Origin: Ancylobacter novellus DSM 506
Lineage (GTDB): Bacteria; Pseudomonadota; Alphaproteobacteria; Rhizobiales; Xanthobacteraceae
Assembly: GCF_000092925.1 (NCBI RefSeq)
Contig: NC_014217.1
Location: 1,240,001 to 1,304,000 of the forward strand
Length of the DNA stretch: 64,000 bases
Direction of reading: 5' to 3'
The position numbers and the translations under genes are program-made. The notes beneath the pieces are model-generated. The model was given only the letters and a program-made list of their open reading frames with translations. It searched no databases and was not told the DNA's origin. Below, one piece after another: positions 52,183-60,389 of the stretch (position 1 is the stretch's first letter; each line of letters begins with the position of its first letter).

Positions 52183-52878
52183 ATGAAGTCCATTCTCATC
52201 GTGCTGTCCGCCGCCGATCACTGGACTCGCGCGGACGGCTCGCTCTACGAGACCGGTGTCTGGGCCGAGGAGTTCATCGTCATCGACGAGGCCTTTCATC
52301 AGGCGGGCCTCCGGGTCGACCTGTCAACGCCCGGCGGTGCAGCGCCGACCATCGACGCCCTCAGCCTTTCCCCCGATCTGATCGGCGAGGCCACCGCCAA
52401 TCGCTACAGGGATTACCTCGACGCGAATTCCGGTCGTCTGAAAGCGCCTCTCGTCCTCGCCGATGTCGATCCGCTGACCTACGACGCCATCGTAATCCCC
52501 GGCGGTCACGGCCCGGTCGAGGATCTGTGGAAGGACGCTGACATGGGCCGCGTCCTGGTGGAAGCAAACCGTGCGGGGAAGCTAATCGGCTCGGTGTGCC
52601 ATGGCCCCGCTGCCCTTCTGGCGGCCGATGACTATGCTCGCTGGCCGTTCGAGGGGCGTCGCATGACGGCTTTCACCGATGAGGAAGAGATCGAGTTCGG
52701 CACGGCCGAGAATGCACCCTGGCTCCTCGCTCGCCGACTGCGCGAGCGAGGAGCGGCGTTTGAGCAGGGGCCGAACTGGGGCATTTTCGTCGTCGAGGAC
52801 GGCAACCTTATCACGGGTCAAAACCCGGCCTCCAGCGCGGCCGTCGCCAAGGCCGTCATTACGGCGCTGAGGTCTTAG
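52183..52878 (+). CDS. DJ-1/PfpI family protein (Hsp31/glyoxalase III-like)
   Basis: A 231-residue DJ-1 superfamily protein. The nucleophile elbow is LIGSVCHGPAALL (Cys139, followed by His140), with VIPGGHGPVEDLW as the oxyanion loop and ETGVWAEE near the N-terminus, a Hsp31/YDR533-type feature. These proteins act as glyoxalase III or protein deglycases, or remove reactive aldehydes. Together with the aldehyde dehydrogenase and SDR this suggests a reactive-carbonyl response. AAGGAG lies upstream of the ATG. Confidence 0.9.
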   Translation: MKSILIVLSAADHWTRADGSLYETGVWAEEFIVIDEAFHQAGLRVDLSTPGGAAPTIDALSLSPDLIGEATANRYRDYLDANSGRLKAPLVLADVDPLTYDAIVIPGGHGPVEDLWKDADMGRVLVEANRAGKLIGSVCHGPAALLAADDYARWPFEGRRMTAFTDEEEIEFGTAENAPWLLARRLRERGAAFEQGPNWGIFVVEDGNLITGQNPASSAAVAKAVITALRS

Positions 52879-53059
52879 ACTTCGCGTAGGATTGCTTTCG
52901 GGCGGGCCAATTCGGGACCGCCCCCAGGGTACGAAAAAGGCGCCTTCCCTCGCTCCTCATCAATCGCCTGGCGGCAATTGGTGCTGCTGGCTCGTGCTAA
53001 CCCTGACCGCAGGTGATCAATTCTCTCCTGCGTCAATCAAAACGGCCGTCCCAATAGCT

Positions 53060-53190
53060 TTATTGGCGCGGCGGTTGGCCACCCCTTCTCGGGGACCAGC
53101 CGATCCCCACCAGTCCCGCCCTGTGGACCAGTGAGGATTGAACAATCGCGCGCACCCTCTGTTGTTGGGGTCGCCTCGGCAAGTCCGCGC
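53060..53190 (+). pseudogene. decayed copy of the small DUF6634-like protein
   Basis: Read across a frameshift and a stop, the segment gives AAVGHPF, then LGDQPIPTSPALWTSED, then TIARTLCCWGRLGKSALP. It matches the fragment at 32165-32347 (HPHLGDQWITTSPVLW..., RLGKSALP) over about 40 residues. Both copies are broken. The rest of 52879-53214 shows only a GC-rich hairpin (GGGCGG/CCGCCC at 52900-52923) after the DJ-1 gene. Confidence 0.5.
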
Positions 53191-53214
53191 TGCCGGGCCC
53201 AGCGGGCCTATCGC

Positions 53215-54387
53215 TCATCCATGTCGAAAGACCGCCGCCGCTGCCATTTCCGGCCCCACTTCCGGTGCATTTCCAGCCCGTCCATACAGCGTCGCGTCGA
53301 GCTGGGCAGTTTCCCGCCCGCTCACCGGCCGGCCGAGTTTGCGGCGGCGGCTCAGATAGTGTTCGGCCGCGCGGCGGATGGCGGTGAGATCGCCGCCGCG
53401 AACCGCGCGCTTGAGACGGTGGCGCGTCGGGTCGAAGGGCGAGAGCCGCCGCAGCCGGCGCCGCATGTCGTCCCTGCGCCGGCGCGACAGCCCCGCAAAG
53501 GCGCAGGCGAGACCCGCCGCCAGCCCCGCCGCGACGGCGAGCAGCCCGGCGCGCGCCTGCCCGGCGGGCAGCCGGTCGATGCCGCGGCGATTGTCGCGGA
53601 AGCTGGCATAGCCGAACGGGATCGCCGGAATCTCGGCGCTACGCATCTGCCGGGCGACCGTGTCGAACCAGGGAAGGGTGACGGCGGGGAGCACGCCCGG
53701 CTCGCCGGTCTTGGGCCGCAGATGCCATTCCCAGGTGACCGTCGTCACCGGCCCGGCCGGCGTGAGCTGCATCTCGCGCTGCTCCGGCGCCGCGAAGCTG
53801 ATCAGCCAGGGCTCGCGCATGGCCGGTCGCGGCGGCACGAGATGCGGCAGCGTGCCCTCGGCCTTGAGCGTGACGCGGCGCACCAGCGTCTCGCCGTCGC
53901 GGAGGTTTCCTGGTGCCGACGACAGCTCGTCCGCGATGGTGACATTGCGGGCGGCAAGGGGTGTCCCCTCGGTGGCGAGGGATGCCACCGGTGGCACCGG
54001 AAATGTCACCGAACTTGCCACCACCTCCAGCGGCGTGCGCAGGTTGTCCGCGCCGACCACGGTGAGACGATGCGTGACAGGCCCAATGGTCAGCGCGCCC
54101 GCCCGTCGCGGGAACACGGCAAGGCGCCGCTCGAACACGCGGACGGTGCGCCCGTCGATCTCCTCGTCCCGCCACTGGTCGCGCGCGAGCTGCACCCAGT
54201 CATAGTCGTCCGAGCCCGGAAAGGTCAGCGTTTCCAACGCGATCACGCTGGTGTATTCGCCCCGCAGCGTAACCGGGATCATCTCGCCGACCACCGGCCG
54301 CATGCCCTCCGGCACCACGAGGCGCAATGTGTCGGCATGGGCGCCGCCGGCGAGCAGCAGGAGAAAGACGGCGATCCACTTCACCAT
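53215..54387 (-). CDS. BatD-like exported protein with C-terminal membrane segment
   Basis: A 390-residue protein with signal peptide (MVKWIAVFLLLLAGGAHA). Beta-rich repeats of the BatD/oxygen-tolerance type follow (LRLVVPEGMRPVVGEMIPVTLRGEYTS, VFERRLAVFPRRAGALTIGPVTHRLTV), then a helix near residues 278-300 and a cytosolic basic tail. It is the last gene of an overlapping run (moxR to here). By gene order it may correspond to MxaA-type proteins of methanol oxidation clusters, but sequence only supports BatD-like. It contains a TGCCACCGGTGGCA palindrome. Confidence 0.8.
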   Translation of the reverse strand: MVKWIAVFLLLLAGGAHADTLRLVVPEGMRPVVGEMIPVTLRGEYTSVIALETLTFPGSDDYDWVQLARDQWRDEEIDGRTVRVFERRLAVFPRRAGALTIGPVTHRLTVVGADNLRTPLEVVASSVTFPVPPVASLATEGTPLAARNVTIADELSSAPGNLRDGETLVRRVTLKAEGTLPHLVPPRPAMREPWLISFAAPEQREMQLTPAGPVTTVTWEWHLRPKTGEPGVLPAVTLPWFDTVARQMRSAEIPAIPFGYASFRDNRRGIDRLPAGQARAGLLAVAAGLAAGLACAFAGLSRRRRDDMRRRLRRLSPFDPTRHRLKRAVRGGDLTAIRRAAEHYLSRRRKLGRPVSGRETAQLDATLYGRAGNAPEVGPEMAAAAVFRHG

Positions 54388-54992
54388 CTGTTGCCCTCTT
54401 CGGGCCGCAATAGGCCGAGGCCGGCACGGCGTTCATGTTCCTTCTGCAGCCGCAGCCGCAGGAACTCGCCGGGATCGTCGGCGAGTGTTTCGAGCCAGGC
54501 ATCCGAGGCGGCAAAGCCGCGCGCCACGATCGGCTTCTTCCAGCTGGGATCGGGCGTACTGGCCATCATCTGGCCGCTCGCCTGCGCCGACGGTCCAAGG
54601 CCCCCCTCGCCGGGCAGCCGCCCGGGCGCGATGCTCTCGCCCCCGGTCTTGTCGACCATGGCATCGACGAGATCGCGCAGCCGGCGCGCCTCCTCATCGG
54701 CCGGATTGGCGAAGAGCACGGCGTCGAAATAGGCGACGGACAGCGCATGGCGGCCGGTTGCGGCGAGCGTCAGGGCACGGTTGAAGGTCTGGCTGCGCCC
54801 GGCTTCCGCGAAGGCGGCATCGGCCGCCTCATAGGCGCCGCCGCGATAAAGCGCGAGCCCCCGCGCGGCGGGGTCGTCCAGAAGCCCCGCAACAGGCACG
54901 CCGGTCCAGAGCGCGAGGCGGCCCCAGGCGGCCGGGCCCGCGAGGAGGATGAAGGCGAGGCCGGCGCCGGCCATAAGCGCAGCGCGGTTCAT
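54381..54992 (-). CDS. TPR-type membrane-anchored protein (MxaK/BatE-like position)
   Basis: A 203-residue protein: hydrophobic N-terminal anchor (ALMAGAGLAFILLAGPAA), then two TPR-like helices (GLALYRGGAYEAADAAFAEAG, ALTLAATGRHALSVAYFDAVLFANP), then a charged C-terminal part. It overlaps both neighbours by a few bases. Small TPR proteins at this place in MoxR/VWA clusters are scaffolds; size and position also fit MxaK. Function otherwise unknown. Confidence 0.75.
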   Translation of the reverse strand: MNRAALMAGAGLAFILLAGPAAWGRLALWTGVPVAGLLDDPAARGLALYRGGAYEAADAAFAEAGRSQTFNRALTLAATGRHALSVAYFDAVLFANPADEEARRLRDLVDAMVDKTGGESIAPGRLPGEGGLGPSAQASGQMMASTPDPSWKKPIVARGFAASDAWLETLADDPGEFLRLRLQKEHERRAGLGLLRPEEGNRW

Positions 54993-55873
54993 GCGCGCCT
55001 CCGGAACAGGCTGAGCAGCGGGAGCGCCGCCAGCCCGGCGATGAGCGGCCCGAGGTCGCGGAACTCCAAAGCGGCGAGCGCCGGGTCCCGTTCCAGCCCG
55101 CCGCCGCGCGCAAGGCGGCGCAGCACCGACTCCGGCGAACGTGCCGGCGCTGTGGCATTGCCGATCGCTTCCAGCGCCGCGCCATCGCTCGCCTCGCCCA
55201 TGGCTCCCTCGAGAGCCAGGGTGGAAAGCCGGATGCCGTCACCGGCGAGCCTTCCGGCCTCCACCTGCGTCGCATCGTCGATGCCACCGCCATCGGAGAT
55301 CAGCACGAGATCTGCGTCGCGGCTCCCGCCGAGCATCTGCCGCGCCAGCGCCAGGGCAGTCGCCGGACGACTGCCGCCGCCGGGCATGGTGTCGGGCGCG
55401 AGCACCGCGATCTGGCTTTCCAGCGTCGCCGGGTCCGCGGTGGGGGCGGCGACGTCATAGGCCTCGCCGGAATAGAGGACGAGGCCGACCGGCCGACCGT
55501 TGGCCGCGGCCAGAATAGCGGCAGCGGCCGCCTGCGCGTCGGCCAGGGCCGGGCTCTCGGCGACGGAGGGGGACATGTCGATGGCGATCAGGATCGCGCC
55601 GCTCCCGGCCAGCAGCGGGGTGTCCGCGCGCGGCAAAGCCGGACCGGAAAGACCGAGGCCGATCAGCGCCGCGGCTGCTAGCGCCGCATAACGCTGCCGG
55701 CCGGCCGCAGAGCGCAGATGGCCGAGCGCCCGCATCGCCGCCAGCATGACTGAAGGCATCACCCGCTCCCAGCCGCCGGCCGCCGGGCCACGGCGCCACT
55801 GCCACAGCGTCAGCACGGCCAGGAGAGGCAGAGCAGCCAGCCAACCGGGGCGCAGCAGGACGAGGTCGCTCAT
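54989..55873 (-). CDS. VWA domain membrane protein (BatB/MxaL-like)
   Basis: A 294-residue protein with N-terminal helices (WLAALPLLAVLTLWQW, RYAALAAAALIGLGLSGPALP) and a von Willebrand A domain. Its MIDAS motif reads IAIDMSPSVAESP (DxSxS present), with the Thr/Asp segment PATALALARQ and LVLISDGGGIDDAT. The C-terminal helix is IAGLAALPLLSLFRR. Start 55873 is chosen (MSDLVLLRPGW, overlapping the preceding gene by ATGA). It may bind a metal and hand over or gate a target enzyme with the MoxR ATPase. Confidence 0.88.
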   Translation of the reverse strand: MSDLVLLRPGWLAALPLLAVLTLWQWRRGPAAGGWERVMPSVMLAAMRALGHLRSAAGRQRYAALAAAALIGLGLSGPALPRADTPLLAGSGAILIAIDMSPSVAESPALADAQAAAAAILAAANGRPVGLVLYSGEAYDVAAPTADPATLESQIAVLAPDTMPGGGSRPATALALARQMLGGSRDADLVLISDGGGIDDATQVEAGRLAGDGIRLSTLALEGAMGEASDGAALEAIGNATAPARSPESVLRRLARGGGLERDPALAALEFRDLGPLIAGLAALPLLSLFRRRA

Positions 55874-56811
55874 TCCCGCCTCCGCGCGGCAAGCAGCAGG
55901 GTGAGCGCCATGGCCACGCCGCCCGGCCATATCCAGAGCGGCTGCCAGTACTGCAGCGGCGGGCGCCTCATCGGATTGGGCTCGAGCTCGTCGAGGCTGG
56001 CGGCCATCGTCTCCAGATCCTCCATGTTGCGGACGCGGAAGCTGGTGCCGCCGCCCGCCTCCGCCATGGCGTGCAGCGCTGCCGCATCCACCGCGTCGCG
56101 CGACTCCGGCTGGTTTTCCAGATCCTCCGGACCGAGCGCGATGGTGTGTACCCTTATGCCGTGGCTGGCGGCGAGCCGTGCGGCATCGCCCGCCTGCACC
56201 TTGCCCGAGGTGTCGACGCCGTCGGAGAGCAGCACGACGACCTTGCTGGTAGCGTCGCTCTGCAGGAGCCGCCGGGTGGCAAGGCCGAGCCCGTCGGAGA
56301 TCGCGGTCGAGCGCCCGGAAATGCCGATCTGCGCCGCCTCGATGGCGTGGGCGACGGAGCCGACGTCGAAGGTGGGCGGCTGGGCCACATAGGCGCGGTC
56401 GCCGAAGATGACGAGGCCGATCCGGTCGCCCCGTCGCGCCGCCACGAAACGGGAAGCGACGCGCCGGACCGCATCGAGCCGCGACAGCGGCTTGCCGTCG
56501 AGGACGAAATCCTCCTTGACCATGCTGCCCGAAAGGTCGAGCGCGAGCACGATTTCGCGGCCGGAGGCGGTCACGACATCCTTCGTCGCCGGCAGTTGCG
56601 GGCCGGCCAGCGCGAACACCAGCGCGGCCCAGGCCGCGATTGCCAGAGCTATGCCCAGCCGGTCGTCGCGCGTTCCTGCCGGTAGGGCGGCGGCGAAGGC
56701 TTTGGGGCCGACGCGCAGCGACGCGGCCACGGGTGCGCGGGCCGCGAGAAGGCGCCGGATCAGCCAGGGCAGCGGCAGCAGGAGAAACGCGAGCGGGAAG
56801 GCGAAGCTCAT
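55870..56811 (-). CDS. VWA domain membrane protein (BatA/MxaC-like)
   Basis: A 313-residue protein with the BatA layout: N-terminal helices (FAFPLAFLLLPLPWLIRRLLAA), the VWA domain with MIDAS VLALDLSGSMVKEDF, the segment IGLVIFGDRAYVAQPPTFD, VVVLLSDGVDTSG, and a C-terminal helix with RRRE end. It is coupled by overlaps to both neighbours. The two VWA proteins are typical in MoxR-linked chaperone systems. Confidence 0.9.
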   Translation of the reverse strand: MSFAFPLAFLLLPLPWLIRRLLAARAPVAASLRVGPKAFAAALPAGTRDDRLGIALAIAAWAALVFALAGPQLPATKDVVTASGREIVLALDLSGSMVKEDFVLDGKPLSRLDAVRRVASRFVAARRGDRIGLVIFGDRAYVAQPPTFDVGSVAHAIEAAQIGISGRSTAISDGLGLATRRLLQSDATSKVVVLLSDGVDTSGKVQAGDAARLAASHGIRVHTIALGPEDLENQPESRDAVDAAALHAMAEAGGGTSFRVRNMEDLETMAASLDELEPNPMRRPPLQYWQPLWIWPGGVAMALTLLLAARRRE

Positions 56812-57149
56812 CGGCGCACGCGCCCTGCCTTCAGCGCGATCCGCTCGATCGTGTCGGAATCGAGCGGCGGCGCGGCGCCGTATGCGGTGGCGCGCAGGCC
56901 CGTTGGCAGGTGGCCGAGGATGCAGGCGATGGCGAGGGATCGCTCCTGCGGCGGCAAGGCGCGGGTGGCGCGGATCAGCGAGCGGCGGGACGGGCGGCGT
57001 TCCAGCAGCGGTAGTGCCAGCAGGGAGAGAAGCGCGGCCAGCAGCAGCCCGGCGCCGAACAGCAGCGCGTAGTCGGCGGCGTGGAGCTGCATCAGTTCGG
57101 GCGGCAGGCGCCCCTGCGGAAGGGCGGCGATCAGCTCAGCCTGCGTCAT
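56808..57149 (-). CDS. small membrane protein of the MoxR/VWA cluster (DUF4381-like)
   Basis: A 113-residue protein starting MTQAELIAALPQGRLPPELMQL. It has one membrane helix (YALLFGAGLLLAALLSLLALPLL, about residues 26-48) and a cytosolic helical part. It lies between the DUF58 and VWA genes, where DUF4381-type proteins normally occur. Overlaps with both neighbours support the ATG at 57149. Confidence 0.75.
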   Translation of the reverse strand: MTQAELIAALPQGRLPPELMQLHAADYALLFGAGLLLAALLSLLALPLLERRPSRRSLIRATRALPPQERSLAIACILGHLPTGLRATAYGAAPPLDSDTIERIALKAGRVRR

Positions 57150-57975
57150 CGGCCACCGTCTCCAGGCTGACATTCAGCGCCCGCATGCGCTGCGCCAGCG
57201 CGGCGTGGTCGAGCGGGCGCAGCCGCGCCAGCCGGCTCAGCGGACCGGTATGGATAGGCAGCGCCGGCGCGGGCGGTGCGGTATCCAGCGGATCGAGCGG
57301 CAGAAGAAGCCGCACCCGCCGGCGCCGCGCGAGCCGGGCCAGCGCCGGCTCATCGTCGGGCGCCACGCCCTCGACATCGGTGGCGATGAGCACGTCGGCA
57401 CCCGGCGGGGCGAGCCGCGCGGCGCGGGTGAGCGCCTCGGCGAGGGAGGGAGCATCGCCGCGCGCGTCGAGGGCCTGGTCGTGGCGGCCAGCGAGCATGT
57501 GGCTGATGCGGCTCATCTGCGGCACGCCGCCACCGGGCGGGATGACCGCGACACCCGCGGCATCGACGCTGATCGCCGATAGCGAGGCGCCGCGCGCCAC
57601 CGCCTGCCACCCCCGTCGCGCCAGCGCCCGTGCCGCCCGCACCGAACGCAGCGTCTCCCCGGTGCCCCAGAGCATGGCGGGCCGGAAGTCGGCGATCAGC
57701 AGCAGCGTGTCGTCGCGGTCCTCGTGGAAGCTGCGTATGTGCGGCAGGCCGGTGCGGGCGGTGGCGGCGGGGTCGATCCGGCGCGCATCGTCGCCCTCGG
57801 CGAAGGCGCGGATCTCCCGCAGGTCCATGCCCGCGCCCGCCGCCTTGGCGGGAAGCGCGCCGGGCCGGCGCGAGGCGGGACGATGCCGGCCCGTCCTCGG
57901 CACGCCCTCGCGCAGCGCCAGCAACTCCGCCGCGGTGAGGCGTATGCCCGGCGCGTCCAGCGCCGCACTCACCAT
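57136..57975 (-). CDS. DUF58 domain protein (MxaS-like)
   Basis: A 279-residue DUF58 protein. The hallmark segment is DLREIRAFAEGDDARRIDPAATARTG, leading to HIRSFHEDRDDTLLLIADFRPAML, a degenerate VWA-like fold. It is always found beside MoxR ATPases. It overlaps moxR by 7 bases and the next small gene by 14 bases. In methylotrophs the equivalent position is MxaS. Confidence 0.9.
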   Translation of the reverse strand: MVSAALDAPGIRLTAAELLALREGVPRTGRHRPASRRPGALPAKAAGAGMDLREIRAFAEGDDARRIDPAATARTGLPHIRSFHEDRDDTLLLIADFRPAMLWGTGETLRSVRAARALARRGWQAVARGASLSAISVDAAGVAVIPPGGGVPQMSRISHMLAGRHDQALDARGDAPSLAEALTRAARLAPPGADVLIATDVEGVAPDDEPALARLARRRRVRLLLPLDPLDTAPPAPALPIHTGPLSRLARLRPLDHAALAQRMRALNVSLETVADDAG

Positions 57976-58919
57976 GGCTCCACCGCGCGCAGGATGTCGG
58001 CGACCAGGGTGCGCCCGGTGCGCCCTTCACCCAATGCCGTCCAGCTCGGGATCAGCCGGTGGGCAAGTGCGTCCGGGGCGAGTGCGGTTACGTCCTCGGG
58101 CAGCACATAGTCGCGGCCGCGCAGCCAGGCGCGCGCCTGCGCGGCGGCCGCCAGCGCCAGCGTGCCGCGCGGCGAGACCGCATGCTCGACCCATTCGGCG
58201 ACCACGCCGCCGGGCCGCGACGCCATGACGAGGCGGACGATGTAGTCCTTCAGCGCCGGCGCCAGATGCACCCGCGCGGCCTCGGCCTTGGCGGCGTGCA
58301 GGTTCTCCGCCGACAGCGGAACCGCCGCCAGGGCCGGCGGCGCGATCCGCTCGGCCGCGACGAGATCGAGGATGGCGCGCTCCTGCTCCGCCAGCGGCAG
58401 GCCGAGCGAGAGATGCAGCAGGAACCGATCCATCTGCGCCTCGGGCAGAGGGAAGGTGCCCTCGTGCTCGATCGGGTTCTGGGTGGCGACCACCATGAAG
58501 GGATCGGGCAGCGGGCGGCTCACGCCCGCGGTCGTCACCTGCCCCTCGGCCATCGCCTCGAGCAAGGCTGACTGCACCTTGGGCGGCGCCCGGTTGATCT
58601 CGTCCACCAGCACCAGCGCGTGGAACAGCGGGCCGGGCACGAAGTCGAAGCCGCCGGTCTCCGGGCGGAACACCTGCGTACCGGTGAGATCGGAGGGCAG
58701 CAGGTCCGGCGTGCACTGGATGCGCGCATGGTTCCCCGGAAGATAGGCCGCAAGCCGTTTGACGGCGCGGGTCTTGGCGATGCCAGGTGGGCCCTCGATC
58801 AGCACGTGCCCGCCGGCGAGCAGGGCGATCAGCAGCCGCTCGACCATCTCCTCGTGGCCGATCAGCCCGGCGGCGACCTCGGTGCCAAGGCGCGTTATCG
58901 GATGGCTCATGTCGTTCAT
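57969..58919 (-). CDS. MoxR-family AAA+ ATPase
   Basis: A 316-residue MoxR ATPase: Walker A EGPPGIAKTRAVKRLA (about residues 42-50), PDLLPSDLTGTQVF, Walker B VLVDEINRAPPKVQSALLEAM, sensor FMVVATQNPIEHEGTFPLPEAQMDRF, and a C-terminal helical lid. MoxR proteins work with VWA proteins to mature or activate enzyme complexes, for example calcium insertion into methanol dehydrogenase. First gene of the seven-gene overlapping run; the kinase gene ends 93 bases upstream. Confidence 0.94.
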   Translation of the reverse strand: MNDMSHPITRLGTEVAAGLIGHEEMVERLLIALLAGGHVLIEGPPGIAKTRAVKRLAAYLPGNHARIQCTPDLLPSDLTGTQVFRPETGGFDFVPGPLFHALVLVDEINRAPPKVQSALLEAMAEGQVTTAGVSRPLPDPFMVVATQNPIEHEGTFPLPEAQMDRFLLHLSLGLPLAEQERAILDLVAAERIAPPALAAVPLSAENLHAAKAEAARVHLAPALKDYIVRLVMASRPGGVVAEWVEHAVSPRGTLALAAAAQARAWLRGRDYVLPEDVTALAPDALAHRLIPSWTALGEGRTGRTLVADILRAVEPW

Positions 58920-59012
58920 GCGGCAAGCCTCCCTTTATCGGGAGAGCATGCGTCCGGCAGGAAGGGGGCCGCCAGAGAGGCCTTCCCGGCTGACCCGGGA
59001 AGATCACCCGGC

Positions 59013-60389
59013 TCAGCGCGGCAGCCGGGCGATGGCGCGCATGCCGCCCTCGACCGGGGCCAGCGCGAAGCTGCCGCCGAGCGCATCCACCCGCTCGCGA
59101 ATGCCGAGCAGGCCGTAGCCGTCGCCGATCAGGCCGTCATGGCGCGGCGAGCCGTCATCGGTGACGATCAGGGTGATTCCGCCGGTGACATTTTCGGTGA
59201 CATTTTCGCCGCCACCGGTGGCAGCGTCGGTGTCACCGGTGACATCGATCCGCAGGGTGACATTCTTCGGTGCGCCGTGGCGGATGGCGTTGGTCACGCA
59301 CTCCTGAGCGATGCGGTAGAGGCTGAGCGCCAGCTCGTCCGGCACGGCGTCGAGGTCGCCGACGAGCTCCAGAGCGAAGCGCACCGACGGCACGCGCGTA
59401 CGCCAGCCCGCGACCAGCCGCTCCAGCGCCGGGCGCAGACCGAGATCGTCGAGGTCGGGCGGGCGCAGCCGGGAGAGCTCGGCGCGCAGGCTGTCCATCA
59501 TCTGTCCGGAGATCTCGGCGATGCGCACCCCCTCCTGCGCGGTCGACTCGCCCGACTGGGCGACGGCGGCCGCCAGCGCACGGGTCGCTGTGAGGCATTG
59601 GCCGAACTCGTCGTGCAGCTCGCGCGCCAGCGCCCGCCGCTCGCTCTCCTGCACGGTGAACAGGCGCCGCGTCAGCTCCGTCCGGGTGGCCTGCGCCTCC
59701 TGAAGCGTCGCCGCGGTGTCGTTCAGCGCCGCGCTCAGACGGTCGAACTCCGCGACGTGCAGGCGCGGCAGGCGCGTGGCGAAGTCGCCGCGCTGCAGCC
59801 GCTCGATGCCGCGCAAGATGATGCGGAACGGTGCCAGCAGGCGGATCACCAGCAGGCCGGTAAGAACAGCGCCGCCGATCGCCATGCCCACCGCCACGCG
59901 CATGAGGTCGCCGGTGCGTGCCCAGGCGCGGGTGATGATGACGCCGGGATCGGCGATGGCGGTGACGTAGGCGTCGGAGATGTAGCGTGTCCTCACCGGC
60001 ACGGCGACCGGTTCCGGCACCAGGCCGAGATGCCGGGCCAGCCACGCGAACCATTGCGGGGGCGCGTCAGCCGCCAGATAGGGCCCGCAGCGCCTCTGCA
60101 CCGGCTGGTCCCGAGGTCCCAGCTCGACGCAGATTCCCGGCGCGATCAGGCTCCAGGCGGGGAATTCCTGCCAGTCGCGGAACACCGGCGTCGGCGCCAC
60201 GCCGCCGAAGGCGAGGCCCTCGAAGCTCGGCCGGGCGGCCACCGCGTCGGAGACGAGCGTGGCGGTGGTCTGCGCATCCTGGCGGGCGGCGCTGGCCGTG
60301 TCCCACAGCACCCAGCCGGCGGCGGCGACGACGGTGAGAAGCCCGGCCGCCAGCACGCGCAGGACCAGCTGGGGCAGGAGCCCGCGCAT
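59013..60389 (-). CDS. NarX/UhpB-type sensor histidine kinase (MxaY-like position)
   Basis: A 458-residue kinase with two membrane segments (LVLRVLAAGLLTVVAAAGWVL; VAVGMAIGGAVLTGLLVIRLL), HAMP, and a HisKA_3 domain with ERRALARELHDEFGQCLTATRAL (His about 258). The HATPase domain carries NAIRHGAP and DDGSPRHDGLIGDGYGLLGIRERV. Between the N-box and the next strand there is an unusual insert, TGDTDAATGGGENVTENVTG, encoded by palindromic DNA. The start at 60389 follows the regulator stop (TGATG). The much longer frame reaching 61205 is a shadow. Its partner is the LuxR-type regulator upstream. Confidence 0.92.
   Translation of the reverse strand: MRGLLPQLVLRVLAAGLLTVVAAAGWVLWDTASAARQDAQTTATLVSDAVAARPSFEGLAFGGVAPTPVFRDWQEFPAWSLIAPGICVELGPRDQPVQRRCGPYLAADAPPQWFAWLARHLGLVPEPVAVPVRTRYISDAYVTAIADPGVIITRAWARTGDLMRVAVGMAIGGAVLTGLLVIRLLAPFRIILRGIERLQRGDFATRLPRLHVAEFDRLSAALNDTAATLQEAQATRTELTRRLFTVQESERRALARELHDEFGQCLTATRALAAAVAQSGESTAQEGVRIAEISGQMMDSLRAELSRLRPPDLDDLGLRPALERLVAGWRTRVPSVRFALELVGDLDAVPDELALSLYRIAQECVTNAIRHGAPKNVTLRIDVTGDTDAATGGGENVTENVTGGITLIVTDDGSPRHDGLIGDGYGLLGIRERVDALGGSFALAPVEGGMRAIARLPR
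59184..59244. repeat. palindromic repeat cluster inside the kinase gene
   Basis: GGTGACATTTTC occurs twice head to tail (59184-59195 and 59196-59207). GCCACCGGTGGC (59211-59222) and TGTCACCGGTGACA (59231-59244), both perfect ACCGGT-centred palindromes, follow. The reading frame is kept. Similar pieces occur inside the BatD-like gene (TGCCACCGGTGGCA at 53983-53996 next to AAATGTCACC). Confidence 0.75.

Noticed and set aside
52900..52923. GGGCGG/CCGCCC hairpin after the DJ-1 gene as terminator
   Set aside because: Six-base stem with a 12-base loop and no T-tract; too weak to call separately.
53131..54732. 533-codon open frame on the plus strand
   Set aside because: It is antisense to the BatD-like and TPR genes; composition is Arg/Ala/Pro-rich with no domain, typical of GC-rich shadow frames.
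56408..58228. 606-codon open frame on the plus strand
   Set aside because: Antisense to the VWA/DUF58/MoxR genes, low complexity (Arg, Ser, Ala), no family features.
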